The notes beneath the pieces are model-generated. The model made no database searches. It saw only the letters and a program-made list of their open reading frames with translations, and was not told the DNA's origin. Positions 1 to 19,800 of a DNA stretch of 64,000 nt are shown one piece after another. Numbering within the stretch: position 1 is the first letter of the stretch; every line of letters begins with the position of its first letter. Both the position numbers and the translations under genes were made by a program. The stretch comes from Glandiceps talaboti (Eukaryota > Hemichordata > Enteropneusta > Spengelidae), in assembly GCF_964340395.1 (NCBI RefSeq), contig NC_135568.1:13447776-13511775 (forward strand), written 5' to 3'.

Positions 1-500
1 TCATGCTTTGAAGTGTTTTGAGTACAGTAGGAAAAAATGAATATATCAAAAAAAAAAACCACTAGTGTTACATATATTGCTGTTTTTGTAGATACTACTA
101 TCACCATGCATCAAAGCACTTTGAGCATGAATGGCTTCTGAAAGCTTTTTACAGATATAAAAAGTAACATCTCTGAATGTCATTACATAATGCTATTTTA
201 TAGTTCCTGCTGTCACCATGCTTCAAAGGGCTTTGAGCACAGTGTGGGAAATCACTGAAGATATATACCAAAAAGTACATTCTGGCAAACCAGAGCTGTT
301 ATTTCTTCTGCTACACTTCAAAATAAAAGTGGGTGGCACATTAAGAACGGTGCTGTAAAACAGGCCATGGTTTGCGACAATGCAAAAAATAACAATGCTT
401 TCATTACATTTTGCTGTTTTGTAGATCTCGCCATCATCACCATCATATTTCAAAGCTGGCTGTAGTACAAATATCACTATAGAATGCCTTTGCTCCATCC
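1..500. repeat. Degenerate ~110-bp repeats related to the SINE tail
   Basis: CATGCxTxxAAgxgxTTTGAGxAC-like segments recur near 1, 105 and 217; the last (GGGCTTTGAGCACAGTGTGGG) resembles the SINE tail at 5880. This is intron space of gene 1. Confidence 0.5.
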
Positions 501-742
501 ATGACAAGTCACTCTCGCCTCACCCTTGTTGCTTCAAGATCCATATAGCCAGGTACAAATAGCACAATGGACAATTTACTGAAATTTGATAAATATTGAA
601 TTGTAAAGAAAATCCAGTTATTTGCAGTATGTTTTTATATTATTTTCTCATCACAAATCTTAATTCTTATAATACCTGCAATATTTGTCTGATTGATTCC
701 CGAACATATAATTCAAACCGTAAAATGTCTTCATATTCACAG

Positions 743-8249
<7,507 letters not shown>

Positions 8250-11200
8250 TGACCAAGATGATTACTGTTGGAACATTTCCACAAGGTTGTTGTTGTAAGA
8301 AAGCCATTATAAATGTCTTTTGATGCAACTCAAAATTAAAATCTTGTTGATATCAATTTAATACCAATTATGCAATAGCTCAGAGACTTTGTTATCAGAC
8401 TTGACAATGCTATAAGTACATGTATAAGTCTAATATCAAAGGCCCGAGACCTACTAAGTGGAGAAATTTGTGCTGAGTTTGAAATTCCCACCAAAAAAGA
8501 TGTGTAAATCCAGTTGGAGCTCTCAGACTGGCATACACTGATGGTCATATTGAATCCCCTTGTAATTTACATTGGGAAGCAAGGGGTGGAATTGCACTGT
8601 AAACAAACACAATCAAACGAATTGAATATTAATGGGTATTTGACATTGAACTTTGCAAATTCAACGTTTATGGTAGATGCTTGAACAGATGTATAAGCTC
8701 TCAGCTTATAAAATTATGTTGTGTTTATCTGTTAAAATATAGTACTTGATGAATAACAACTGTTTGAACAAAATAGTAAATTACAAGCTACTTTCAATAT
8801 TTGATAGATTGCCAACACTCTGACCCTTACAAATTCCATTTCCATATGCATAGCTGGAAGTTTATCACTTGAGGCGGGGTGCTTCGGGTGAACATTGTCA
8901 AGCGTGAAAGCTCTGAGTCTCTGGGCTCAATATATGCATTGTACAAGTAGAACATGACAAAAAGTAAAAGTAGCCATTTTAACAAGTTAATGGAGAAGTT
9001 TAGATACACATTAGAATGCATACGCATACAGTAGCATTACCTTGCAGGCATACACGTAATGACACATACAAAGTTGTGTTCATGTGAAAAACATTGGAAT
9101 GTGCATGTGCACGTACATTGGCATCTCCTGTTCAGAAGGCCAAACTCTAAACATGTCGGTGTTTTTACCCCAACTACCCAAACGGAAAAGCGAACGATTA
9201 GTTTACAGTAATACTTCCGAACTTTGATATAAAAAATACAACAGTTAGAAGAAAAATGACAAAAACGTAACACATATTCACAGTTATGTGTAAACCACCA
9301 TTTTGACATAGCATCATCTGATACAGAATGCATGGATTGCTTCAAATAACATGACTTTGGCACTACGCATATATAGAACACAAGTAAATATGCCTTGCTA
9401 ATATGCCAATCTCTCAAACGTGTCTTCCTTAGCATGTACAATGTTACTCTTAGTGTAATATGCTTGTAGTTTGCATCCACAACACCATGTGTGTATAAAC
9501 AGTAGAAAATTTAAACTAAAAAAAATGTTTTCACAAATTTTTTTTAAATTGACATCAGATGTTATCACTCAAAGCAGATGTGTGATATTATATAGTAGAA
9601 AGTTTTGTAGTGGACGGCAGTTTTTTGTGCTGGTTATTTTAGATGAATGTCGAGCGGGGCCGTCCTCTGCCAACCACCATGAGGAGGTCACAGGATATAA
9701 AGTAAAATTTGTTTTTATCAAATGATAAGAATGTGCAATATAAAATAGATGCCAAAGAAATGTGCTTTGTAGATACTTAAATAGTTACAAAATATAGCTG
9801 TAACAAATTACTAGTCAAGCTTGTTCTTGCCATCTGGTGCCTTCTAAACTTGGCTTAAAGAGTATAAGGTGATGTGTTATTTTTTTAAGCCATCCCCAAA
9901 CTAAAAGATACCTATATACACATTTTTTAAAAATCTCCCCAGTTCTTTGTTAATAATTGTATGTTCTGTAGTTCATCCCCTTTTCAAAAGTTTAGTACAT
10001 ATGAATACGCAGACATTCTTTATGCCAAAATTTTACTTTGAATTTTGTATATTAAGTGTGATATTATGACTGTCATAGTATTACTCTAACGAAATTACTG
10101 ACAGAAATGTGTCATTTTATTTTGGAGTACATGTATCTTCTACTTAGGCCTAAAATAAATTGTTTGGTTCCAGTTACCCGACCCCACATTGTTTTTTCAC
10201 TGCCAACCCTAAACTTTTTTTTACGGACTAAAGAAAAAATAATAAAATTGTGAAGCATCAGAGTCACCAGAAATAGTGGATGCAGAAACTGACTTCAATT
10301 TAAAAAAACAATATAAGACTGTTCTTCCAATCTGTAATGACTGTATATCTGATGAGAAGAAACCAATACCATAGAGACCATATGGAAAACAGTGGAAAAC
10401 ATAACTACCTGAACTAGACCGTCACATATGAAAAAAATATATATATAAAAAATAAAATAAAAATTCTACCTACCCCACCTATTCTAAAATTGAGCATAAT
10501 CAGAACCACACACTCGTTTTTGTTTGGCCATATTGTGAAAGATTCAGTTATCGCCCTTTTGAAAACTGCCATCCAAAATTTGTTTTATACTTAAAAGTGC
10601 CAATTTTTTGTTTTCCATAAAGAATTTAAAAGATTGTAATACAGTGAAAGTTCTGTGTAGCAGTACTTTACACTATTAATTTTTTTTTTCTAGCATGCCT
10701 GTCAAACAACAGAATGTATTGGTTTGCATATTATCACATGTAACAATCTATAATGATATCAGGTGCTGTATTTACTACTGAGATGTTGATAAATTTACTG
10801 CTAATTATACAGTGCTGGCCAGGGGTTCTGTTGAGTATTTTAATGTGTTTACTATGTTTTTACATTGTATGGATCGTAGTTCTGTGACCACTACAATTTT
10901 CACCAGTATATACGTACCATATATAAACGTTATCAATGTCACACCTGTGAACGTTCATTTAGGGGAGAGGAGCAGGGTTTTGGCCTAAGTGAACAAAGTT
11001 CATTTCTTGAGCTCATGGGACAATGTATGACCGTCCCTTAGTAATGCATACTTCCATTCACGTATGACCTATGCATAGTATTATTAACTTTTTCATTGAA
11101 AATCACACTTGATATTCATAAGTTTTGACCCAAGTTGTAATATTTGATTCAGATCTGAAAGATGATTAACAACATGCAGTACTTTGTGTGAGCAAGTGTT

Positions 11201-11524
11201 GTAGCCTTAAGTGCTGGTACTTAAATACATTTAGTACAACCTACAAGCTTCATTTTCCAAAGCAAGCAACTAGTGTGTTAGTAAATTTCATGTCAATTTA
11301 AGGACAGTACATAGATTTTCTTACATCTTCTTTCTGACTTTAAGACATCGGTCATAGACCATATTAGTATGGACACGTGGTATATTTTAGATAGTTGTGT
11401 GGTAACTTTGGTGAATGGAAAAAAAAAACATTTTGTAAGGTGTTGCTTTGCTTTGAACTGCCTTTGAATCTTTGAAATTATGAGATTGAAAATATTTAAT
11501 GACAAAAAGTTGATACGTGATGGC

Positions 11525-11814
11525 CTTAAAGTGTCCATATGGGTGAGGGTTGGGTATTTATTATGGATTTTTAATTTTTAAACAATTTTATCATGGCTTC
11601 CTACTTGAAAAATCAATATGAAATAACATTGACCAAGTCTGTGTTTGTAACTCGATACATTGCAAAAAGCTAAAAAATGTGTAAAAAAGTTTGTTATTGT
11701 ATGTACAATGACAAACACTTTACATTTTTATCAGTCTTTTACAATGTATTGAGTTACAAACAAAGACTTAGTATATGTAAATACTCAAATCCTCATCCAT
11801 ATGGATACTTTAAG
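11525..11814. mobile_element. Foldback element, copy 1
   Basis: Ends CTTAAAGTGTCCATATGGG and CCATATGGATACTTTAAG. Family members at 30102-30425 and 34185-34245. Confidence 0.8.
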
Positions 11815-11997
11815 CTCAATTTATACATTATTTATGATGTATGATTTTATGATTGCTCAGAGTAAAATGGATTATTTTTTTATAATACTGAAATATCAGG
11901 GAATTCTTGTTTTGTATAATTTGTTTTCATGATAAATAAATAGAAAAGACATTTTTTCAGCTTTCATATCTGTTGTGTTCATTATTAGTAATGTCAA

Positions 11998-12230
11998 TCC
12001 CCTCCCTACACATACCTACACACACTCACGCATACATACATACATACATACATACATACATACATACATACATGCATACATACATACATACATATATGCA
12101 CACACACACACACGTTTTCATGTATACATGCATACATACATACATACATACATGTACATACACACACACGTATACATACATACAGACATACATACATACA
12201 TACATACATACATACATACATACATACATG
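11998..12230. repeat. (CATA)n microsatellite
   Basis: Tetranucleotide repeat with short CA and CATG interruptions; the open frames over it are low complexity. Confidence 0.95.
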
Positions 12231-12595
12231 ACGCTTAGGCAAAGATTATGTTCTATGAAAATCTTCTTGATTTAGCTCTTGTTCCGGGAAAGGTCTTTGT
12301 CAAATCACATTTCTTCTGAAATAGCGTATAATGATATAAAAACGAAATTTTCAATGATTGAACATTAAAGTGTGCCTTGTGGAATAGCAAAACTTGTTCC
12401 CAACCAAAAGGTTTTTATCAAGCGCTTCGATTCACCAAATACTTGTCGAAACAATTTTTCAAATCATATTGTACAGTAAATTTTATCTCCCATGATGTGT
12501 CATATGAATACTGTAGGTGTTAGACGTATCTTCAATGTGTTTGTTCTTTACGTGCAAGGCGAGCCTGGGGGAAGGGGCGGGGCGGGGGTTGGGGT

Positions 12596-13095
12596 GCAAC
12601 TCTAGAATGCATTAGATGTAGTAAATGCATTAAATGGTTTAAATTCAAGCTACCGGAACATCGATCGCCGATAAATAGAATGTATTTCGTTTAACTCTAG
12701 AATGTATAAATGCAAGCTACCCGGACCATCGCCGAGAAATAGTCTAAGAATATATTTCGTGCAACTCTAGAATGTAATACATGTATTAAATGTAGAATGT
12801 ATTAAATGTATTAAATGGAAGCTACCCGGACCATCGCCGAGAAATAGAATGTATTTCGTGCAACTCTAGAATATATTAAATGTATTAAATGGAAGCTACC
12901 CGGACCATCGCCGAGAAATAGAATGTATTTCGTGCAACTCTAGAATATATTAAATGTCTTAAATGCAAGCTATCCGGACCATCGCCGAGAAACATAATGT
13001 ATTTCGTGCAACTCTAGAATGTATTAAATGGATTAAATGTATTAAATGCAAGCTCCTCAACCGTCTCCGTATATTAAATGTATTTCGTGCAAATG
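12596..13095 (+). repeat. Six-copy tandem repeat upstream of gene 2
   Basis: Units of about 70-98 bp share GCAACTCTAGAATGTA, runs of ATTAAATG, ACCCGGACCATCGCCGAGAA and ATGTATTTCGTGC. Units start near 12596, 12693, 12761, 12859, 12933 and 13007. Ends about 240 bp before the candidate promoter. Confidence 0.9.
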
Positions 13096-13329
13096 TGTAT
13101 GTAAAATAGTCAAGTACTGCTGGTCATACTCATAGCTAATTCTTTAGAACATGGAGGTAGAACCAACTGCAGTCTTTCTTCCTAAATTATTTAATTGAAT
13201 GACGCAAATTTCAGAAGGCAGGATCTTCTTGAAAGACTGAGCTTTTTCAAGCTCGCTTTTTCCACTCACTGGTAAAACTCAAGACGAAATATTATTGAAA
13301 TAAAATGTGTCCATGATGGATTGGAGCGT

Positions 13330-13478
13330 GATGTGAGGGCGCAAACTTTTCTCATGTTTCCGGGAAAAACCCCTACGTCATCAACACCAAAACAACGGCC
13401 GACAACTTGGGACGCCGTACGGCGACAACAGCTAGTGTCTGTGTTATAGGCTGTAACCGACTGTAAACTTGGTGAAAG
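13330..13478 (+). promoter_or_regulatory. Candidate promoter and non-coding first exon of gene 2
   Basis: A locally GC-richer stretch ends at a strong donor (AAAG|gtaaga, 13479), and the next acceptor (14550-14551) lies 20 nt before the gene 2 ATG. It holds the 13-mer TGAGGGCGCAAAC (13334-13346), which recurs at gene 3 (27144-27156), and a CRE half-site CTACGTCA (13373-13380). A 31-codon upstream ORF (13354-13449) would lie in the leader if transcription starts before it. The transcription start is unknown; donor position and the repeat at gene 3 are the support. Confidence 0.5.
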
Positions 13479-14571
13479 GTAAGATATTACACTCCTTTGT
13501 TGCTTTGGAAACAATGCAATGCTTACTCAAGTTACTGGGTCGATTGCAACGACAATATTATGTCGGCACTTGCAAGCGAATGCCGTTTCGCACAAATTCC
13601 ACAATGCTTTACAATGGCGTTTCGACTGAGAGGTCATCTGAGGTCACACATTTTGGGACTCGAGATCCCCGGGATCGTCTGCAACGGTTTTTATTGACAT
13701 CTTGCAGACACAACCGTTGTTTAACGAGTGGAATTCTGACAGTTACACTATGCAAAGGGAAGTGTAGCATATCACAATACTTTACAAAAGACACTGTCGC
13801 CATCCGAAAACAAAATAATAGTTTGCTTGTTGGACTTCGACCGACCATACCCGATTGGTACGTACGGTACGGGTATGGCAACCATGTTTGATTTTGAGTG
13901 CAATTTTGTATGACCATAATCATATCGAGATGAGGGCGACTAGTGAACTTCCTATGATTTCTAAAAAGGTCAAGTGAAGGAATAACGTCAGTTGGTTTAA
14001 TTTTGCAATGCCATAGAAAATGTTAATTTGTGGAGAAAATTTCGAACAAAGGGTTAATTATCAAGTTTATAATTACAGGCTTAGCCACTTCGTTAGTTGT
14101 GTTTATGAAAACAAACAAACAAACAAACAAAAACAACATATGAACAAACAAACAACATATAAACACTGACAAACATAAATAACAGGGTAAATACAAACGA
14201 ATATCAACATTGTTTCTATGCAACAAGAATGACAATATGTTTTCCTACATGTGAAGTTTTTTTTGGCCTGAATGAATAAAGCTCATTTATTGAGCTTGTA
14301 TTACATTGTGTGACATTGTCCATCCATACAGTAGCTGGGTAAAATCTAGTTGTGAGTTTTGAAGTCTATCAAAGTTCACCATTAAAATCATGATTACAGT
14401 TTAGGAAGTTCTAAGTTTATATTTGTTTTATACAAATCTAGTTTAGCCAACCCTCCAACCCCACCTCCCCACCCCCAACACTTTGTCATTAAGGTTCCAA
14501 AATCACAGCAAAATACATCGAATATAATTCTAATTTCTCTCTTTTTCATAGGTTTCTTTATAACATTTATA

Positions 14572-15646
14572 ATGGCAAGTAGATATGACGATGACACTGA
14601 ACCAATGGACACGGAAACATCACTGATTGTCCAAGGTTCACAATATGCTGAATTTGTTGATTCTATAGAATCAGTAGAGATGCATCGTTCACACATTCAT
14701 AATTATCAATATAGGCCATTGCTTGGTCCTGAAGGCAAATCAAACATAGTGTTATTGAACCTGACTGAACAGTATGCACAGTCTTGGAGTGTATGGGAAG
14801 GAGTGAGAGAATTTGTACAGAATTGGCATGATGGAATCTGTGATGAAATGGAAAGAACTGCCCAGAAAACTAATTCATTCTGTAGGTACCATAAGAAAGA
14901 ATTTGAACTAGTAAGTATTTACTTAATCTCAAATCATACCATCAAACTGGTATCAGTCAAAGCCATGCAGTTATACTCCCTTCCGACTCTTCCCCATTGT
15001 GTCGACTGTGCTCTCAATTTCATTTAACAGAATCTTTTTCACTTAATGTGTCACTTTTTACACAAAGTCTGAGAACATGTCTGCATACTGTTAATCCATA
15101 AAAGAAACTGTCTGCTAAAACTTTAACCAATCCTCAGCTTGTTAATCATTTCTATAGCACTGTCCTCAAAATGCAACCACTATGTTCTACAGTTTAAATG
15201 TTATTTTGAGTTTTCCATGACCTTCAGTATGTGTTTTGAGGTGGCTATATTTATAGGTTTGAATCTCTTTATTTAACAGATCATTGACAATGAAGAACAT
15301 GTGATTTACAAGGCATCCATGGTGAAGAATAAGCAGGCTGATAGCAATGAACAAAATGAAAGTTTTGGGTATTTGATTTATGATAAAGCTGGGCAAAGGT
15401 TGACCCTTGTCAATCAACAAATTATCCTAGAAAGAAAAATCCTCCTGCTTGGCTATTCCAGCCATACTAGAAGTAAAGATGTTATTGGACAATTTGGGGA
15501 AGGGTTGAAAATTGGTGCTTTATCCTTGGTCAGAGAAGGTCGCAGTGTTTCTATGAATACGAATAGAGAAGAGTGGAAGTTTGGCCTGTTTCCATATGAG
15601 CACTTTGACGGAGAAAAAGGGCTTGCTGTTTTTGTTGAAGATGCTG
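14572..15646 (+). other. GHKL (Bergerat-fold) ATPase module of gene 2
   Basis: Two exons (14572-14910 and 15280-15646) supply the ATP-binding core. In this fold the N-box glutamate activates water and the asparagine binds Mg2+; both are present (E80, N84). The glycine-rich lid FGEGLK is intact. The usual D-x-G-x-G of the second motif is replaced by YDKAG, with only one glycine. Gene 3 keeps the same pattern (YDRFG), so the change belongs to the family rather than to decay. ATP binding is very likely; hydrolysis is probable. Confidence 0.8.
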
Positions 15647-16811
15647 GTAGGTTGTTTTGGAGTTTATTTGTTTGCTAGCAGAATTGAAGAAAGCTTCAGC
15701 AGGGTGCTTCTATATCAATATCCCCTAATCGAAAATAAACTATTATTCTCAAATTCCTGTTCTGGATAAATGTTTGTATCCTGATTGGGATAAATTTAAA
15801 CCTTTGAACACTACTGCACACGTTGCTACAATGTGCACACGGAAACGTGTATATAAAAAAGTCAGGGTCAGACATGGGTTTTCCAGAACTGTTACTTGAT
15901 GCTTGCATTTGAAAAATAATTTATCTGAGATAATTATCCATTTATCCCAACCTTCCTGATTGGGATAAACCAATGGTACCTGTAAACAATTTCATGGGAT
16001 AATTATTTATCCCCAATGGGGATAAAAATGGAAAGTATATTGTATGTTTTTATACCCAATTTTCATAACTGTATTCATTGTTGCTGACTTAAAATTTAGG
16101 TTTGTGTACATAAAAGACAGACTTTGTAAAGACTATCAAAATTATTTCTCCTATGAATCATTTTTTTCTTTGTACAGGAACGATGACACAAAAGAAACCC
16201 AACAGAATTTTTCCATTAGAAGATGGTGATACATCTGTATCCATATACCCACTAACACCTGAAGAGTTTCAAGATTGCAGAATGCGTTTTATATTTTTAA
16301 GCAAACCAGCTGATACTGTGGAGACAGAAATGGGTGAGTGTGTGAAGTTTCACATGATGTGCTGACAGACATTAACAGTAGTAGACCCAGTGTGCTGCCA
16401 TCAAGATTACACTAACGCTTTTGTATCAAAACACCGAATTTGTCCTGTATTTAACAGGTTTCCCACACAGAATCATACAACACTCTAATAGAGAAACTGT
16501 TAGTTTTACCCGATTTCTTCATTTCTGTTACAAGGATTTCGTAGTGAAAACAAGACTTAAAAAAAAAAACCTACCCATTGCTGTACAGTTACAATTGTCA
16601 CTCATCATCCGTATATCTTTGATTGCAGGAACATTATTACTTGATGACAGATTTGCTGGTCAGTTATATGTGAAAGGTATCTGGGTCTCTGATCTCCGTG
16701 ATGACAATTTAAATACTGGTGTAAATTTCTGTGAGTTGAAAATTGACAGAGATAGGAATGCTGTACCACAACTCAGTGAAATTGATCACAAGGTAAAATA
16801 GTATAGATTAG

Positions 16812-16864
<53 letters not shown>

Positions 16865-19800
16865 TAATCATCTGATCGTATTCATGAACTAACAACTTCA
16901 AGCTTTCATACATAAATGCTTATATTTTTTTTTACAGATAATGAAAGTTTTCTAATATCTGGAAAATTGAACATATTCCTTGCCTAATTCACCAAATGTA
17001 AATTAATTATTTTGTGTTATTTTTTAATCAATTATTTAACAAGTTAGTTATTCACTCAGTCAATTAATTAATCAGTTGATTAATTAATCAGTTGATTAAT
17101 TAATCAGTTGATTAATTAATTTATTGATAAATTGATAAGTCGATCAGTTGATTAATTAATCTATAATAAAGTAAAAGAACTATACAAATTTACACAAGTT
17201 TCAGTGTTCAGAAAGCAATTTTTACAGGCACTGTAGTATTTGAATTTGCTTTTTTTCTCAGGTGAGCTGTATGTGGCCTAGAGCCTTGGAAAAAAGAAGA
17301 GATCTTGCGCATCGATACTACAACCTGCTGAACAAAAATCCGTACGTTTTATTATCATCCATTTTTAGTTGTTTGCTATCAAATGCAACAGTTAGTATTC
17401 ATCTGGTTGAAATCATACCAAATTGTAGATGCTTAAATTATACCTTATTGTAAATGCTGACAGAAATTTAAATGTGTTTAGGGGCAAGATCAATAGTTCA
17501 ATGTAGGATAAAAAACTAAATTCTTTTAATTAGGCCTCAGACTCTTACCCCCCCCCCCTTCCTTCCTTTCTAACTAAATTGGCCAAAATTGAAAATTGTT
17601 TCAGACTGCACAATCAATTTCAAATCAATATGTAGAAGTATGTGGTGCTATGAATGCAAAGCCAGTATATACTGAAGACAAAATAGTTCTTTTGTTGACA
17701 CTTTAGTGCCATGGATTTACTATGGCAAAAATTCAAATATAGTAGTCCACATATACTCGTCGCTTTGTTTCATGGCCTTTGTGATAATCACCAATCAGTG
17801 GCCAGACTTGTCACAAAAAATTCAGAATGTGAATTACTAAGTTGAAGCTCTGTCTTTGACAAAGACTTGTTTTTGTTATTTTACAGTAACTGCCGAGACG
17901 TGAAACATGCAAATACCTATGCATTCACTGAAACGACAGCAGTACTAATGGCAGAACAATTTAGAATGTAAGTATTTGTAACATACAAAATTAGAAGTCA
18001 GCTAGCTGACCTGAAATGCTGCTGTCTGGCTCAACAAAAGTAATAATAACATTGCTACAATTGATATCATTTGATTAGACAATAATCTGCCTAACCAAAT
18101 GAGTCAATGGTGTTTTGTATCTCTCTACATACACTTTACCATGATTATGTTAGAAGTACATATTCATACACACTGTTAACCTTAGCTATTATTGCTATTA
18201 GAAAATTTTGCGATTTTACTGTGAGTCTTATTTCAGCTAGTTTTCAAATACTTTATTGCATGTAGTTAGCAGACTTGTACATTGTGTTTATGTACAAGAA
18301 GGCATTTTAGTCACTACTTATTTTTGCATTTTTGTTTTCAAGCAAAATAAGTGAATGTGAAAATTTCCAGTTTTACAGTTCTAAACTGAGTATAATGTTG
18401 ACATGATAGATATGATATTTCTTTAATTACACATTATTTTCAGTATTATATGCAAATAAAAGTATACTTAGTATAGTGGTGTGGTGGTTCAAAGTTTGCC
18501 CATTTTGTCATTCAGAAACAGTGCAACAAGCTTACAACTGGCAACTTGCAAATTCTGAGCCTGCCTCTAACCACTTCACAGTATGATCACAGTATGACAA
18601 GTATGTGGAGATACTGACTTTATGTAAATGTTTTTTTTCAGTCAAAATCCTGATGCCTTCCCAGTCATGGATTCACACAGCTGGCAGGAACTACAAGGAC
18701 TGCAGGATGAGTTACAAAGAAAGGTAAGTGAACATAGACTATGCCAGGATTATTAAAAGAAGAAAAATGTATGGCTAAAACTTTGTGTTCTATAGTATTA
18801 GTTTTAATAAGTAACAGAAAGTCTGGATTAGATTCATAGAATATATTATACCATGCACAAGCCAAGTTATTTCTTTCAACAGAAAGTATGGATTATATAT
18901 ACCCTGGTCTTTTACATCACGACAACCCTTGCTTATGTCACTGGTTCTGCAGTGACCAAAATGTGAGTCACAACATCCCAAATAACCATGATATTTCCAT
19001 AATAATATAATGCTTGGGGAGGTAAATACTTGTGACCTTACAGGGTTTGTCACTACAAGTCTATTACTCATAGTGACAAGGCCCCTTAGGTCACTTGTAT
19101 TTTCTTTAAATAAAGGAAAATATTGGGGAATAAATTTTTCTAATTGTACTCTTCTGTCATGAATGATTTTAATTAATAAGCTTTCAAATAAAATATTATC
19201 TATTGCAGGTTGTGCTTTGTAATCAATCATTACTTGGTCTGCTCCACAAATCTGGTCGATATACAAGTTTAGAAGATGCAAAAGCTGCTGTAAGAGCCAA
19301 AAAATCTGACATCAAACCACTTTCTAAGCTTAATATGGAAGAAAGAAGTATATTAGAACATGCTGTCAAGCTTGCAAATATAGCAGATTCTAAATTGAAA
19401 ATATCAATGATTGATGTGATCAACACAGAAAATGAAGACGTAAGTAGTGATGTCGTTTGTTGTTGTGAGTATAACATTAATTTCTTGAAAACGAAAAATG
19501 GCTTAACAAAAGTGGTTATTTCTGTCTATCCAGGTATGTATTTGCTGTGGTCACAGTGGTAAAACTGCTTACATTGGGTGTTCAGTTTTAATATAAACCC
19601 CTCTCAGTAAAAATGTTTTCATTTATTTGGCAAATAACATACTTGACAATGTTCAATGTATACAACCTCCCATGATGAAATTTTAGTACTTTTTGGCAAA
19701 GAAAACAAATTTTGGAGGCAGATATGTCACACTTCATCTGCAGTTATTTCACACATTATCTGCAGTTATAGATGTCACTTGATTTAATTAAAAGACTGAA

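Larger units (their letters stand above)
8250..13329. other. Intergenic region between genes 1 and 2
   Basis: About 5 kb of AT-rich DNA with no gene I can support. It contains a foldback element (11525-11814), a CATA-rich microsatellite (11998-12230) and a tandem repeat block (12596-13095) just upstream of the gene 2 promoter. The longest minus-strand open frame (9037-9480) resembles no protein family and lacks splice context. Confidence 0.6.

Noticed and set aside
1-742. Earlier exons of gene 1
   Set aside because: Searched for counterparts of exons 17262-17341 and 17887-17967 of gene 2; none is present, only degenerate repeats.
9037-9480. 147-residue minus-strand frame
   Set aside because: Cys/Phe-rich composition of translated AT-rich DNA, no domain pattern, no splice context or conserved neighbour.
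11973-12275. Several overlapping open frames
   Set aside because: CATA repeat translated in different frames.
13469-13891. 140-residue + strand frame in the first intron of gene 2
   Set aside because: Starts across the likely first donor, ends in intron sequence and resembles nothing; gene 3 has no counterpart.
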